A stretch of 28,449 nucleotides of DNA from Bacteroidales bacterium UBA7569 (GCA_002477945.1 DLLF01000019.1:48900-77348), one strand, 5' to 3'. Shown: positions 1-7,159, counted from the stretch's first letter. Notes: generated from the letters alone by a model not told the origin. Made by a program: numbers and translations.

Positions 1-2
1 CA

Positions 3-88
3 CATAAGAATTGCATAAGAATGACATAAGAAAGACATATAGAGAATAGCGAGATATATGCCGGAGATATGCAGGATATATGCCGGCT
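3..88. repeat. two short degenerate tandem repeats with an 11-bp period
   Basis: Bases 3-46 read as four 11-bp units (CATAAGAATTG, CATAAGAATGA, CATAAGAAAGA, CATATAGAGAA). Bases 56-88 read as three 11-bp units (ATATGCCGGAG, ATATGCAGGAT, ATATGCCGGCT). The two arrays differ in sequence but share the period. No coding potential is apparent. Function is unknown; similar 11-bp arrays occur in other gaps of this window. Confidence 0.7.
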
Positions 89-203
89 GCTTTGTACGTT
101 TTGAAGTTGACTCGGTTACGTGTTTGGTTTGTTAAAATACGTATAAAAGTGACCCTGTCGTCGGATAAGTTGACATTGTTTTGACAAAGGTTGCTTTCTT
201 TTT

Positions 204-462
204 CTAAAAATATGCCGTTTCGGCATATTTTTCAGCCTGCAAGTTCTGCCATCGGACAGCGGGTACGATGTGCGGGTAGTCCAAATAGACCGACATCGGT
301 ATTCTATTTTCAGGCTCATACGCGGGCGTACATTATGTATAAGTCCACGATATGTGCAATCTATTCTTGCGCCTCTTGCAGGTCTTTGGGCAACGGCAAA
401 GGATAAATCCATTCCGTCTTCAATGTACCATTCACACGCTCTGCCAGACCGTTTGCATAATT
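204..462 (-). pseudogene. decayed IS3-family transposase (OrfB, rve integrase core) C-terminal fragment
   Basis: Read on the minus strand from about 453, the sequence gives NGLAERVNGTLKTEW, which is typical of the end of the DDE integrase core around the last catalytic Glu in IS3-family OrfB. It continues through LQEAQE to an in-frame TAG at 361-363. After the stop it resumes as IAHIVDLY. A single-base deletion is needed to continue as NNVRPRMSL, and a second shift to continue as NRIPMSVYLDYP, ending at a TAG at 204-206. One stop and two frameshifts in about 250 bp show an inactive relic. The N-terminal OrfB, OrfA and the terminal inverted repeats are not visible. Coding-like sequence may continue to about base 80 in another frame. 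The family call comes from recognised motifs, not a search. Confidence 0.72.
206..232. terminator. perfect 12-bp hairpin, terminator-like in both directions
   Basis: AAAAATATGCCG, loop TTT, CGGCATATTTTT. The arms begin and end in A and T runs, so it could end transcription from either side. It overlaps the final codons of the transposase relic and may have belonged to that element. Confidence 0.55.
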
Positions 463-530
463 GTATAATTGCATAATCATACAGCAAACAGACAAATTGT
501 TTCACTTTCTCGAAAAAAAAGTACAAAGTG

Positions 531-562
531 TTGCGCATCCCGAAAAAAGTTCTGTACTTTTG
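531..562 (+). promoter_or_regulatory. Bacteroidota promoter for the secreted protein at 649
   Basis: TTG at 531-533, 21-bp spacer, TACTTTTG at 555-562 (consensus TTG / TAnnTTTG). The predicted start of transcription near 569 gives a leader of about 80 nt. A 9-bp inverted repeat (AAAAGTACA at 517-525, TGTACTTTT at 553-561) overlaps the -7 element and could be an operator. Confidence 0.6.
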
Positions 563-648
563 CAATCGATTTTACTGTATTGATTGCATAATTATTGCAT
601 AGGCAGTGTCGGATTAGTTTTTTTAACAAACAAAAAAACAATACATTT

Positions 649-2082
649 ATGAAAAAACTTTTCTCTCTTGTATGCGCAGCCGCTATGGTATTGAGCGCAA
701 GTGCCGCCCCGCAGTTTGCCACTCGGGTAGCCAAAAAGAACATGGGTGGGGTAAATACAACATTCCCCGCCGTTGAGTACACGAGTTTCAACCACAACCG
801 TGTGATAGCCGCCCCTACAACGGGTATCAAGAAAGCCCCTGCTGCTGTGAGCAACGGAAAGATTGTAGCCGACGGCGCAGAGGCGCTGTTCGGTCCTTCT
901 TCTATTACGGGGGGCAGTTATGCGATGTACGATTTTTATTTCTACAGCGGAGAAGATTTTGCAGCATCCGTTGTTGTTAAGGCCAACAGCGACAGTACAA
1001 AATTGGTAGGCACCTATTCTCTGTTGGGTGGTAAGGTCGTGGTTGCAGCAGGCGACACGACCGACATTAAGTCGGGTTCGCTGGCTGTCACCTACGTAGC
1101 CCCGAACTATCACTTTGCGCTGAATGCCGTATGCGCCAACGGACAGATCTACACTATGGAGTTGGACTATGCCGTGGCTAATATGAATGCCATCAACTAT
1201 AAGTTGTATTACTACTACGACTTGGGGGTTGGTTCGTATTTTGGAGTCAACAGTTTCCAAGACTGCCTTATCGAACTGAATGATGCCCCATTTGTACCGA
1301 CCGGCAAGACCATTGATGTAATCATTCCCGGCGTAAGTATCCTGACTGACAACACCGCTGACACCGAGGATGCATGGTTCCAGATTACGGGTTCATCGAC
1401 CGCCTACTATGCGTCGGTATGCGTTAATGCCAATCATCTGACCGGCACTTTCGGCAAAGCAGACATCGACTACACCTACACCGCCGTTACCTCTGACGGA
1501 GAGACCTATATCTACGCCAAAGAATATGACAGCAACACGGTAAACGTCAGTCTGTCTGCAGACACAACCATCGTAGAGGCGTCCGTAATGGGAAAGGACG
1601 GCAATATCTACCACATAGTAATGAAATACTACATTCCGACTCCGACCCAGACGATTGATGTAGCACTCACCGGCACGGTGGACAAAGATACATACGCCGA
1701 ATATGGTTTGACTTACTTTGAGGCTTCTGATGAGAATTATGCTATTTCGCTGCTACTTTCCAGCAATGGTGCCGGCACATACACAATGGACGACATCTAT
1801 AGTATAAACAGCGCCTCCTACAGTTATCTGGCTGATATGCAAACTCAATACATTATTGACATTGTAAGTGCAAACATCGTGTTGGCAGCGGACAACTCGT
1901 TCACGGCGCAATTTATCAGCACGGACGCACGTCAGTTCAACATCACTTTCACTCTGTCGCCGACCGCTCTGAGCAACACTATTGCTGACGACGCAAAAGC
2001 ACAGAAAGTGCTGCGCAACGGACAGGTAGTGATTATCAAGAACGGTGCAGAGTACAACGTTCTCGGTGCGCAACTCCGATAA
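649..2082 (+). CDS. secreted protein with three repeated beta-rich domains
   Basis: This is a 477-aa protein I cannot assign to a named family. The start at 649 is chosen because it opens a clean signal peptide (MKKLFSLVCAAAMVLSASAA); the in-frame ATG at 595 would add 18 residues ahead of it. After a short linker the mature protein seems to contain three diverged repeats of about 110 residues (roughly 70-210, 225-340 and 345-450). The last two begin with TIDV and a Gly, and each is rich in Tyr, Thr and alternating hydrophobics, suggesting beta-sandwich domains. The C-terminus (residues about 455-477, with VLRNGQVVIIKNG and NVLGAQL) resembles short tails common on secreted Bacteroidales proteins and may be a sorting or anchoring signal. 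It has its own promoter and a strong terminator, so it is a single-gene unit. Surface or extracellular location is inferred. Confidence 0.85.
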   Translation: MKKLFSLVCAAAMVLSASAAPQFATRVAKKNMGGVNTTFPAVEYTSFNHNRVIAAPTTGIKKAPAAVSNGKIVADGAEALFGPSSITGGSYAMYDFYFYSGEDFAASVVVKANSDSTKLVGTYSLLGGKVVVAAGDTTDIKSGSLAVTYVAPNYHFALNAVCANGQIYTMELDYAVANMNAINYKLYYYYDLGVGSYFGVNSFQDCLIELNDAPFVPTGKTIDVIIPGVSILTDNTADTEDAWFQITGSSTAYYASVCVNANHLTGTFGKADIDYTYTAVTSDGETYIYAKEYDSNTVNVSLSADTTIVEASVMGKDGNIYHIVMKYYIPTPTQTIDVALTGTVDKDTYAEYGLTYFEASDENYAISLLLSSNGAGTYTMDDIYSINSASYSYLADMQTQYIIDIVSANIVLAADNSFTAQFISTDARQFNITFTLSPTALSNTIADDAKAQKVLRNGQVVIIKNGAEYNVLGAQLR

Positions 2083-2104
2083 CAGACGTTTCTGATTTTG
2101 CTTT

Positions 2105-2144
2105 GCAGGCTTCCGCATTATGGGCGGGAGCCTGCTTTCTTTTG
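2105..2144 (+). terminator. intrinsic terminator after the secreted protein
   Basis: A 12-bp stem (GCAGGCTTCCGC / GCGGGAGCCTGC, one G-U pair) with a 7-nt loop spans 2105-2135 and is followed by TTTCTTTT. It lies 23 bp after the stop codon at 2082. Confidence 0.85.
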
Positions 2145-2200
2145 GCGGAGACTTTTTCAGTGCCGTCCCTTAAAAGAGGGGGGCTAAAGAGAGGGGATAG

Positions 2201-2455
2201 CGACACAATACAGGAGGAACTGACCGGCTGATATGCGGTTTTGCACTATTTAATAGGCGTTATAGGACGTTCTAGTTGTTCGAGCAGTCCTAAGGAGGAT
2301 GGAACAGGTAGGACTAATGGACTATAGGACTAATGGACTATAGGACTAATGGGATGGATGAGACAGATAGGACAGGTTGGACAAATAGGGCAGATGGGCA
2401 AATTGGACAGATAGGGCTAATCGGGCGGATTGGAAAGATTGGCCGGATGGGGTTA
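2201..2455 (+). repeat. dispersed repeat copy A: conserved head plus 16-bp and 9-bp tandem tail
   Basis: Head motifs ACAATACAGGAGGAAC (2205-2220) and ACGTTCTAGTTGTTCG (2267-2282) recur in inverted orientation at 28271-28360. The tail starts with 2.6 copies of a 16-bp unit, GGACTAATGGACTATA (2311-2351). It continues with about ten 9-bp units of consensus GGRCNRATN (2361-2449), which would encode an Ile-Gly-X tripeptide repeat if translated. This accounts for most of the 460-bp gap between the secreted protein and the kinases. I see no gene in it. Confidence 0.75.
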
Positions 2456-2478
2456 AGTGAGGTTGATGAATACTTCCG

Positions 2479-2510
2479 TTTGCCGATACCGATTATATTT
2501 TATACCTTTG
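2479..2510 (+). promoter_or_regulatory. promoter for the kinase-xerC-hpf gene group
   Basis: TTTG at 2479-2482 and TACCTTTG at 2503-2510, with 20 bp between TTG and TA, is a near-ideal Bacteroidota promoter. The predicted leader to the ATG at 2542 is only about 25 nt. It lies just past the end of the tandem repeats. No other promoter is evident before hpf. Confidence 0.75.
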
Positions 2511-2541
2511 CCGTGTAAAGAACATTTCTCCAATTAAGGCA

Positions 2542-3156
2542 ATGCATATTGCGATAGCAGGAAATATTGGTGCCGGCAAAACCACTCTTACCCAAATGCT
2601 TGTGAAGCACTATGGTTGGGAGGCCCGTTATGAACCTGTTTGCGTCAATCCTTATTTGGAAGATTATTATGCCGATATTCCACGCTGGTCGTTTTGTCTG
2701 GAGACTTATTTTCTGAAAGAGCGTTTCAAGGATGTTCTGGAAATTGCCAAGTCTCAAAAGACGATTATTCAGGATCGCTCTATTTTTGAGGGGGTGTATG
2801 TCTTTGTGGAGAACAACTATTCCATGGGCAATCTTTCCGATCGCGATTATACCACCTATATGGAATTGTTCCGGCTGATGATGTCGCTTACGCGTTACCC
2901 TGATCTTATGATTTATCTGCGGAAGAGTGTCCCTGCCTTGGTGGCGCAGATTCAAAAACGGGGTCGCGACTATGAACAGACCATGCAGTTGGATTATCTT
3001 CAGGGGTTGAATGAGCGGTATGATGACTTTATATTTCATAAGTACCATGGAAAAGTGCTGGTGATAGAATCCGATAATCTTGACTTTCAGCATAATCCGT
3101 TGCACTTTCAGCAAATCGTCAATAAAATTGATGCGCAATTGTTCGGATTGTTTTAA
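2542..3156 (+). CDS. deoxynucleoside kinase (first of a tandem pair)
   Basis: This 204-aa cytosolic enzyme of the dNK family (dCK/dGK/dAK fold) phosphorylates deoxynucleosides to monophosphates in nucleotide salvage. Visible motifs are the P-loop GNIGAGKTT (8-16), the catalytic Glu in YEPV (31), the DRS motif (78-80) and the LID arginines in QKRGRDYE (140 and 142). In human dCK, dGK and TK2 a Gln in the WSF..Q.YF helix contacts the base; here that position is Glu54 (FCLETYF), while the next gene has Gln54. The two genes are similar along their whole length and separated by 35 bp, so this is a tandem duplication with likely divergence in base preference. It heads a probable operon with the second kinase, xerC and hpf. 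The exact substrate (dA, dG, dC) cannot be read from sequence alone. Confidence 0.92.
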   Translation: MHIAIAGNIGAGKTTLTQMLVKHYGWEARYEPVCVNPYLEDYYADIPRWSFCLETYFLKERFKDVLEIAKSQKTIIQDRSIFEGVYVFVENNYSMGNLSDRDYTTYMELFRLMMSLTRYPDLMIYLRKSVPALVAQIQKRGRDYEQTMQLDYLQGLNERYDDFIFHKYHGKVLVIESDNLDFQHNPLHFQQIVNKIDAQLFGLF

Positions 3157-3191
3157 TAAACGTAATATACGAATTTTTAATTTCTCATAGT

Positions 3192-3821
3192 ATGCATATC
3201 GCTATTGCAGGAAATATCGGAAGCGGAAAAACAACGCTCACACGCATGTTGGCCAAGTATTATGGTTGGACACCGCGTTACGAATCGGTTGACTTCAACC
3301 CTTATCTGGAAGATTTTTATGCCGATATGTCCCGTTGGTCGTTCAATCTGCAAATCTATTTTCTGAACAAACGCTTTCAGGATGTGGTGGACATTTCCAA
3401 GTGTAAGGAGACCATTATACAGGACAGAACGATCTATGAGGATGCCAAAATTTTCGCCCCCAACTTGCACGAGCAGGGCAATATGTCCGACCGTGACTTT
3501 GACAACTATTGCGACCTGTTCGATTTGATGATGTCTCTGGTCAAGATGCCCGATTTGCTGATTTATCTGCGTTCTTCCATTCCTAATCTGGTGGCACAGA
3601 TTCAGAAACGGGGACGCGAGTATGAGAGTTCGATGCGTATTGACTATCTCAAGGGTCTGAATGACAAGTACGAACGTTGGATTTCTGATTACAAGGGCAA
3701 ATTGTTAGTCATTGACGCTGACCATGTGAAGTTTGAAAACAATCCTCTTGATTTTCAGATTATCACCAATAAGATTGATGCGGAACTCTACGGGCTCTTT
3801 CCGTTTGAGGAAAAGCAATGA
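3192..3821 (+). CDS. deoxynucleoside kinase (second of a tandem pair)
   Basis: This 209-aa dNK-family kinase is a paralogue of the preceding gene. The P-loop is GNIGSGKTT (8-16), the catalytic Glu is in YESV (31), DRT (78-80) stands where the neighbour has DRS, and the LID reads QKRGREYE (140-147). It keeps Gln54 at the nucleobase-contacting position of the family (FNLQIYF), unlike the Glu54 of its neighbour. The segment after DRT (IYEDAKIFAPNLHEQGNMSD) also differs strongly from the neighbour, and this region lines the deoxynucleoside site in known structures. Its five-residue longer tail ends in EEKQ. A 27-bp gap to xerC suggests cotranscription. Two side-by-side kinases with different pockets fit a split of purine and pyrimidine salvage, or a heterodimer; that is inference. 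Confidence 0.92.
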   Translation: MHIAIAGNIGSGKTTLTRMLAKYYGWTPRYESVDFNPYLEDFYADMSRWSFNLQIYFLNKRFQDVVDISKCKETIIQDRTIYEDAKIFAPNLHEQGNMSDRDFDNYCDLFDLMMSLVKMPDLLIYLRSSIPNLVAQIQKRGREYESSMRIDYLKGLNDKYERWISDYKGKLLVIDADHVKFENNPLDFQIITNKIDAELYGLFPFEEKQ

Positions 3822-3848
3822 GGGTACAGATAAGGTGATTTCTGTTCC

Positions 3849-4766
3849 ATGGGCAGGCAAGGAGGATATATAGAACATTTTTTGGAGTACCTGCAGGTTG
3901 AGCGACGCTATTCGCAACTGACAGTTTCGGCGTATCGTCACGATTTGGAGGAGTTCTGTTCTTTTCTGCATGTTGATTTTGCCGTTTTTGATCCGGATTC
4001 CGTGACGGATGACGATATAAAAGAATGGCTCATTACGCTTATGGACAATGGGATTTCCGCACGGAGTGTCCGCCGCAAACTTTCTTCGTTGCGTTCTTTC
4101 TGGAAATATTGTCTCCGTGTCAGTACTGCGGATCACAATCCTACGCAGTTGGTGCTGAGTCCGAAGATATCCAAGCCTCTGCCTGTTTTCTACAAGGAGC
4201 GGGAGATGCGGCAGGAACGGGAATTGGAACGTTTTGCCGATGATTTCATTTCCGTAAGGGATAATCTTATTATAGAGATGCTTTATCAGACGGGAATGAG
4301 GCGTGCCGAACTTGTAGCGTTGTCGGATGAAGATGTTGATTTTCTGTCAAAACAGATCCGTGTTTTCGGCAAACGCAGGAAACAGCGTATCGTGCCTGTC
4401 GGTGATGCCCTTTTGGAACAGATTTTGCAGTATCAGCAATGGCGGGATGAGCAATATCCGGACCGTTGCGATAATGCCTTGTTCTTGACGAAAAAAGGGC
4501 AGCGTATCAATGCATCCACGGTTTATACCGTAGTGCATGAGCGCATGAAGGAGGTAAGTTCGCAAAAAAAACAATCGCCGCACGTGTTGCGGCACACGTT
4601 TGCCACCGCCATGCTGGACAATGGTGCCGATATCAATACGATCAAGACGCTCATGGGGCATGCAAGTCTTGCGGCTACGCAGGTTTATACACATGTCACT
4701 TTTGAGCAGATGAAGAAAGCGTATACTGCGGCTCACCCGCGGAACAAAGCAAAGAAGGATGAATAA
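3849..4766 (+). CDS. xerC: XerC-type tyrosine recombinase
   Basis: This 305-aa site-specific recombinase probably acts in chromosome dimer resolution at dif with a XerD partner encoded elsewhere. The N-terminal SAM-like core-binding domain covers residues about 5-90 and the catalytic domain about 110-300. All six catalytic residues of the family are visible: Arg151 (TGMRRAEL), Lys175 (FGKRRKQR), His245 and Arg248 (PHVLRHTFAT), His271 (LMGHASL) and the nucleophile Tyr280 (TQVYTHV). The ending KAYTAAHPR resembles XerC rather than XerD, but Bacteroidales Xer proteins are hard to split by eye. Length is normal, and the core genomic setting argues for a housekeeping Xer rather than a phage or conjugative integrase. 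It sits between the kinases and hpf in the same orientation. Confidence 0.88.
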   Translation: MGRQGGYIEHFLEYLQVERRYSQLTVSAYRHDLEEFCSFLHVDFAVFDPDSVTDDDIKEWLITLMDNGISARSVRRKLSSLRSFWKYCLRVSTADHNPTQLVLSPKISKPLPVFYKEREMRQERELERFADDFISVRDNLIIEMLYQTGMRRAELVALSDEDVDFLSKQIRVFGKRRKQRIVPVGDALLEQILQYQQWRDEQYPDRCDNALFLTKKGQRINASTVYTVVHERMKEVSSQKKQSPHVLRHTFATAMLDNGADINTIKTLMGHASLAATQVYTHVTFEQMKKAYTAAHPRNKAKKDE

Positions 4767-4830
4767 GAACACAAGATGGGACTGTATGAATGTCCCTGAA
4801 GAATACTTGAATCATTAACCGAACAAAAAA

Positions 4831-4836
4831 AGGAGG
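4831..4836 (+). promoter_or_regulatory. strong Shine-Dalgarno sequence for hpf
   Basis: AGGAGG inside AAAAAAAGGAGG lies 5 nt before the hpf ATG at 4842. Most genes in this window, like Bacteroidota genes in general, have A-rich leaders without a clear Shine-Dalgarno site, so this one stands out. Confidence 0.65.
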
Positions 4837-4841
4837 ATGCT

Positions 4842-5132
4842 ATGAAACTCAATGTCTATGCTGTCAATTTCGACATGACGGAAAAACTGAATCTTTACAT
4901 TGAAAAGAAGACCAAGAAGTATAATAAAAATCTTCCGGATGGGGCTGAGATGGAATTCCGTCTCACGGTTACCAAACGGGAGGCGGCAATGAACAAGGAA
5001 ACGCAGTTGCGCATACTCGGACTTGGGCAGGATGTTTTTGCCCAGAAGGTGTGTGATACCTTTGAACAGGGGGTTGATGAGACGCTTGCCGCTGCTGAGC
5101 GCCAGTTGGAGAGGTTGAAAGAAAAAATGTAA
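4842..5132 (+). CDS. hpf: ribosome hibernation promoting factor, short form
   Basis: This 96-aa HPF/RaiA-family protein binds the 30S decoding region in resting cells and silences ribosomes, often as 100S dimers. The fold is visible as an N-terminal beta strand (MKLNVYAVNFDMTEKL), a first helix (LNLYIEKKTKKYNKNL), central strands (EFRLTVTK) and a long last helix (VCDTFEQGVDETLAAAERQLERLKEK). There is no C-terminal dimerisation domain, so it is the short type. The start at 4842 is supported by the strong Shine-Dalgarno site. It lies 75 bp after xerC and just upstream of the tRNA/tuf/rpo cluster, the usual Bacteroidales position. Confidence 0.93.
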   Translation: MKLNVYAVNFDMTEKLNLYIEKKTKKYNKNLPDGAEMEFRLTVTKREAAMNKETQLRILGLGQDVFAQKVCDTFEQGVDETLAAAERQLERLKEKM

Positions 5133-5157
5133 GAAAAGCATTTTTTTACCGAAATGT

Positions 5158-5188
5158 TTTGGTAGTTCAAAAAATAACCGTACTTTTG
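5158..5188 (+). promoter_or_regulatory. main promoter of the tRNA-tuf-secE-rpo cluster
   Basis: TTTG at 5158-5161 and TACTTTTG at 5181-5188, with 19 bp between TTG and TA, match the Bacteroidota consensus fully. It lies 25 bp after hpf and about 90 bp before the first tRNA. No comparable promoter is visible in the later gaps down to rpoC, so most of the cluster may depend on it. Confidence 0.78.
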
Positions 5189-5274
5189 CACCGCTTTTCC
5201 GACGAGCAGTGCAAAGTACGGATTGAGCGAAGTATTGTTGGCTTTTGATTTTATAGTGAATCGAAGTTGTTATT

Positions 5275-5348
5275 GCCTCTTTAGCTCAGTTGGCCAGAGC
5301 ACGTGATTTGTAATCTCGGGGTCGTTGGTTCGAATCCGACAAGAGGCT
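5275..5348 (+). tRNA. tRNA-Thr (anticodon TGT)
   Basis: A 74-nt cloverleaf: acceptor GCCTCTT / AAGAGGC, D arm GCTC...GAGC, anticodon loop TTTGTAA with TGT (reads ACA/ACG-type Thr codons), T arm GTTGG TTCGAAT CCGAC, discriminator T. The anticodon stem has one U-U mismatch (CGTGA / TCTCG). CCA is not encoded. It is first in a four-tRNA run before tuf. Confidence 0.95.
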
Positions 5349-5409
5349 CAGAAGAAAGCGGAATTGAGTAGGCACGGGTGCGTGCCGTGTAGAATACTGA
5401 ATTTTGTGA

Positions 5410-5492
5410 GGGTAGTTTCCAGAGTGGCCAAATGGGGCAGACTGTAAATCTGCTGCGTAATCGCTTCGGTGGTTCGAATCCATCACTACCCA
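5410..5492 (+). tRNA. tRNA-Tyr (anticodon GTA)
   Basis: An 83-nt type II tRNA: acceptor GGGTAGT / ACTACCC, anticodon stem-loop GCAGA CTGTAAA TCTGC, long variable arm (TGCGTAATCGCTTCG), T arm GGTGG TTCGAAT CCATC, discriminator A. CCA is not encoded. Confidence 0.95.
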
Positions 5493-5596
5493 CTCCTTTC
5501 GCTTGAATGAAGAATTCTTGCATGAGTCAGGATGGCTGATACAAGGATTCTTTTTGGTATAAAGGAGTTTGCTTGAGAGTGCCTCTGCAGGCAATT

Positions 5597-5669
5597 GCGG
5601 AAATAGCTCAGTCGATAGAGCACTAGCCTTCCAAGCTGGGGGTCGCGGGTTTGAGTCCCGTTTTCCGCT
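5597..5669 (+). tRNA. tRNA-Gly (anticodon TCC)
   Basis: A 73-nt cloverleaf: acceptor GCGGAAA / TTTCCGC, anticodon stem-loop CTAGC CTTCCAA GCTGG, T arm GCGGG TTTGAGT CCCGT, discriminator T. The T loop starts TTTGA rather than TTCGA. CCA is not encoded. Confidence 0.95.
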
Positions 5670-5726
5670 CAAAATCCTTTTGTGATTTGTCTTTGCGTGT
5701 GTATCGCATCGGACAGGGAAGGTGTT

Positions 5727-5798
<72 letters not shown>

Positions 5799-5884
5799 CA
5801 TAGAAAAACAACTATGCAAGTTCGGAGTGTTTCTGCTTTGTGGGGACGCTGTTTTGTGTAGAAAAAGAATGTGTAAACTTATAG

Positions 5885-5898
5885 TATTAACGTTAATA
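5885..5898. promoter_or_regulatory. 14-bp perfect palindrome just upstream of tuf
   Basis: TATTAACGTTAATA lies 16 bp before the tuf ATG in an AT-rich leader. It could be a protein site or a weak RNA stem near the ribosome binding site. Role unknown. Confidence 0.4.
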
Positions 5899-5914
5899 AC
5901 TAAATTCTAGAATT

Positions 5915-7105
5915 ATGGCAAAAGAAAAATTTGACCGTTCGAAACCACACGTGAACATTGGTACCATTGGTCACGTTGATCACGGTAAAACTACTTTGAC
6001 CGCTGCTATCTCCAAAGTTCTCCATGAGAGAGGATTCGGTAGCGAGGAAGTTAAGTCTTTCGATCAGATTGATAATGCTCCCGAAGAGAAAGAGCGTGGT
6101 ATTACCATCAATACTGCTCACATTGAGTACGAAACCGCTAATCGTCACTATGCACACGTTGACTGCCCGGGTCACGCCGATTATGTAAAGAACATGGTAA
6201 CCGGTGCTGCTCAGATGGATGGTGCAATCATCGTTGTTGCTGCTACGGATGGTCCTATGCCTCAAACTCGTGAGCACATCCTTTTGGCTCGCCAAGTAAA
6301 CGTACCCCGCTTGGTTGTTTTCATGAACAAGTGCGATATGGTTGACGATCCTGAAATGCTCGATCTTGTTGAGATGGAAATGCGCGAACTCCTTAACTTC
6401 TACGATTTCGATGGTGACAACACTCCTATTATTCGTGGTTCCGCTCTCGGTGCATTGAATGGTGTGAAAGAGTGGGAAGACAAGGTTATGGAACTTATGG
6501 ACGCAGTTGATACATGGATTCAACTTCCTCCTCGTGCTATTGACAAACCTTTCTTGATGCCTGTTGAGGATGTGTTCTCTATTACCGGTCGTGGTACTGT
6601 TGCTACCGGTCGTATTGAGACGGGTGTTGTCAAGGTTGGTGATGAGGTTCAAATTTTGGGCTTGGGTGAAGATAAGAAATCAGTTGTTACCGGTGTTGAG
6701 ATGTTCCGTAAACTTCTTGATCAAGGTGAGGCTGGTGACAACGTAGGTCTTCTTCTCCGTGGTATTGACAAGAGCGAAGTCCGCCGTGGTATGGTTATCA
6801 CCCACCCGGGTGTTGTTAAAACACACAGCGAGTTCAAGGCTTCGGTTTATATCTTGAAGAAAGAGGAAGGCGGGCGTCATACTCCGTTCCACAACCACTA
6901 TCGTCCTCAGTTCTACATCCGTACGATGGATGTTACCGGTGAGATTACTCTTCCCGAAGGAACTGAGATGGTAATGCCTGGCGATAACCTTGAGATCACT
7001 GTCAAGTTGATCTATCCGGTTGCTTGCTCGGAAGGTCTGCGTTTCGCTATCCGTGAGGGTGGTCGTACCGTAGGTTCCGGTCAGATTACCAAATTGCTTG
7101 ACTAA
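5915..7105 (+). CDS. tuf: elongation factor Tu
   Basis: This 396-aa cytosolic GTPase delivers aminoacyl-tRNA to the ribosome. Canonical motifs are present: P-loop GHVDHGKTT (about 19-27), switch I GITINTAH (about 60-67), G3 DCPGHADY with the catalytic His, NKCD (G4) and GSAL (G5), followed by beta-barrel domains 2 and 3 and the usual GGRTVGSGQI ending. The start follows an A-rich leader and opens MAKEKFDRSKPHVNIGTIGH, the standard EF-Tu start. It follows four tRNA genes and precedes tRNA-Trp, so tRNAs and tuf are probably made as one processed transcript. Its codon choice is markedly restricted, as expected for a highly expressed gene. Confidence 0.99.
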   Translation: MAKEKFDRSKPHVNIGTIGHVDHGKTTLTAAISKVLHERGFGSEEVKSFDQIDNAPEEKERGITINTAHIEYETANRHYAHVDCPGHADYVKNMVTGAAQMDGAIIVVAATDGPMPQTREHILLARQVNVPRLVVFMNKCDMVDDPEMLDLVEMEMRELLNFYDFDGDNTPIIRGSALGALNGVKEWEDKVMELMDAVDTWIQLPPRAIDKPFLMPVEDVFSITGRGTVATGRIETGVVKVGDEVQILGLGEDKKSVVTGVEMFRKLLDQGEAGDNVGLLLRGIDKSEVRRGMVITHPGVVKTHSEFKASVYILKKEEGGRHTPFHNHYRPQFYIRTMDVTGEITLPEGTEMVMPGDNLEITVKLIYPVACSEGLRFAIREGGRTVGSGQITKLLD

Positions 7106-7114
7106 TAAAAGCGT

Positions 7115-7159
7115 CTTTCAAAGGAGATGGGTGTAACTGACATCTCGCTCCTTTGAAAG
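7115..7159 (+). other. 12-bp perfect hairpin between tuf and tRNA-Trp
   Basis: CTTTCAAAGGAG (7115-7126) pairs perfectly with CTCCTTTGAAAG (7148-7159), and one more T-A pair extends it outward. No T run follows, so it is not a classical terminator. It lies seven bases before the tRNA-Trp 5' end and may be a processing site, a partial terminator or a transcript stabiliser. Confidence 0.6.

Noticed and set aside
116..565. 149-codon minus-strand open frame as an intact gene
   Set aside because: It crosses the transposase relic in the wrong frame for most of its length; only a short piece (VRPRMSLK) matches the family.
2333..2518. 61-codon open frame with Ile-Gly-X repeats
   Set aside because: The repeat peptide is a by-product of the 9-bp DNA array; the frame runs through the kinase promoter and has no translation signal.
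3849..4766. integrase of a mobile element
   Set aside because: The recombinase is Xer-like in length and motifs, sits between housekeeping genes, and has no adjacent tRNA-end duplication or cargo.
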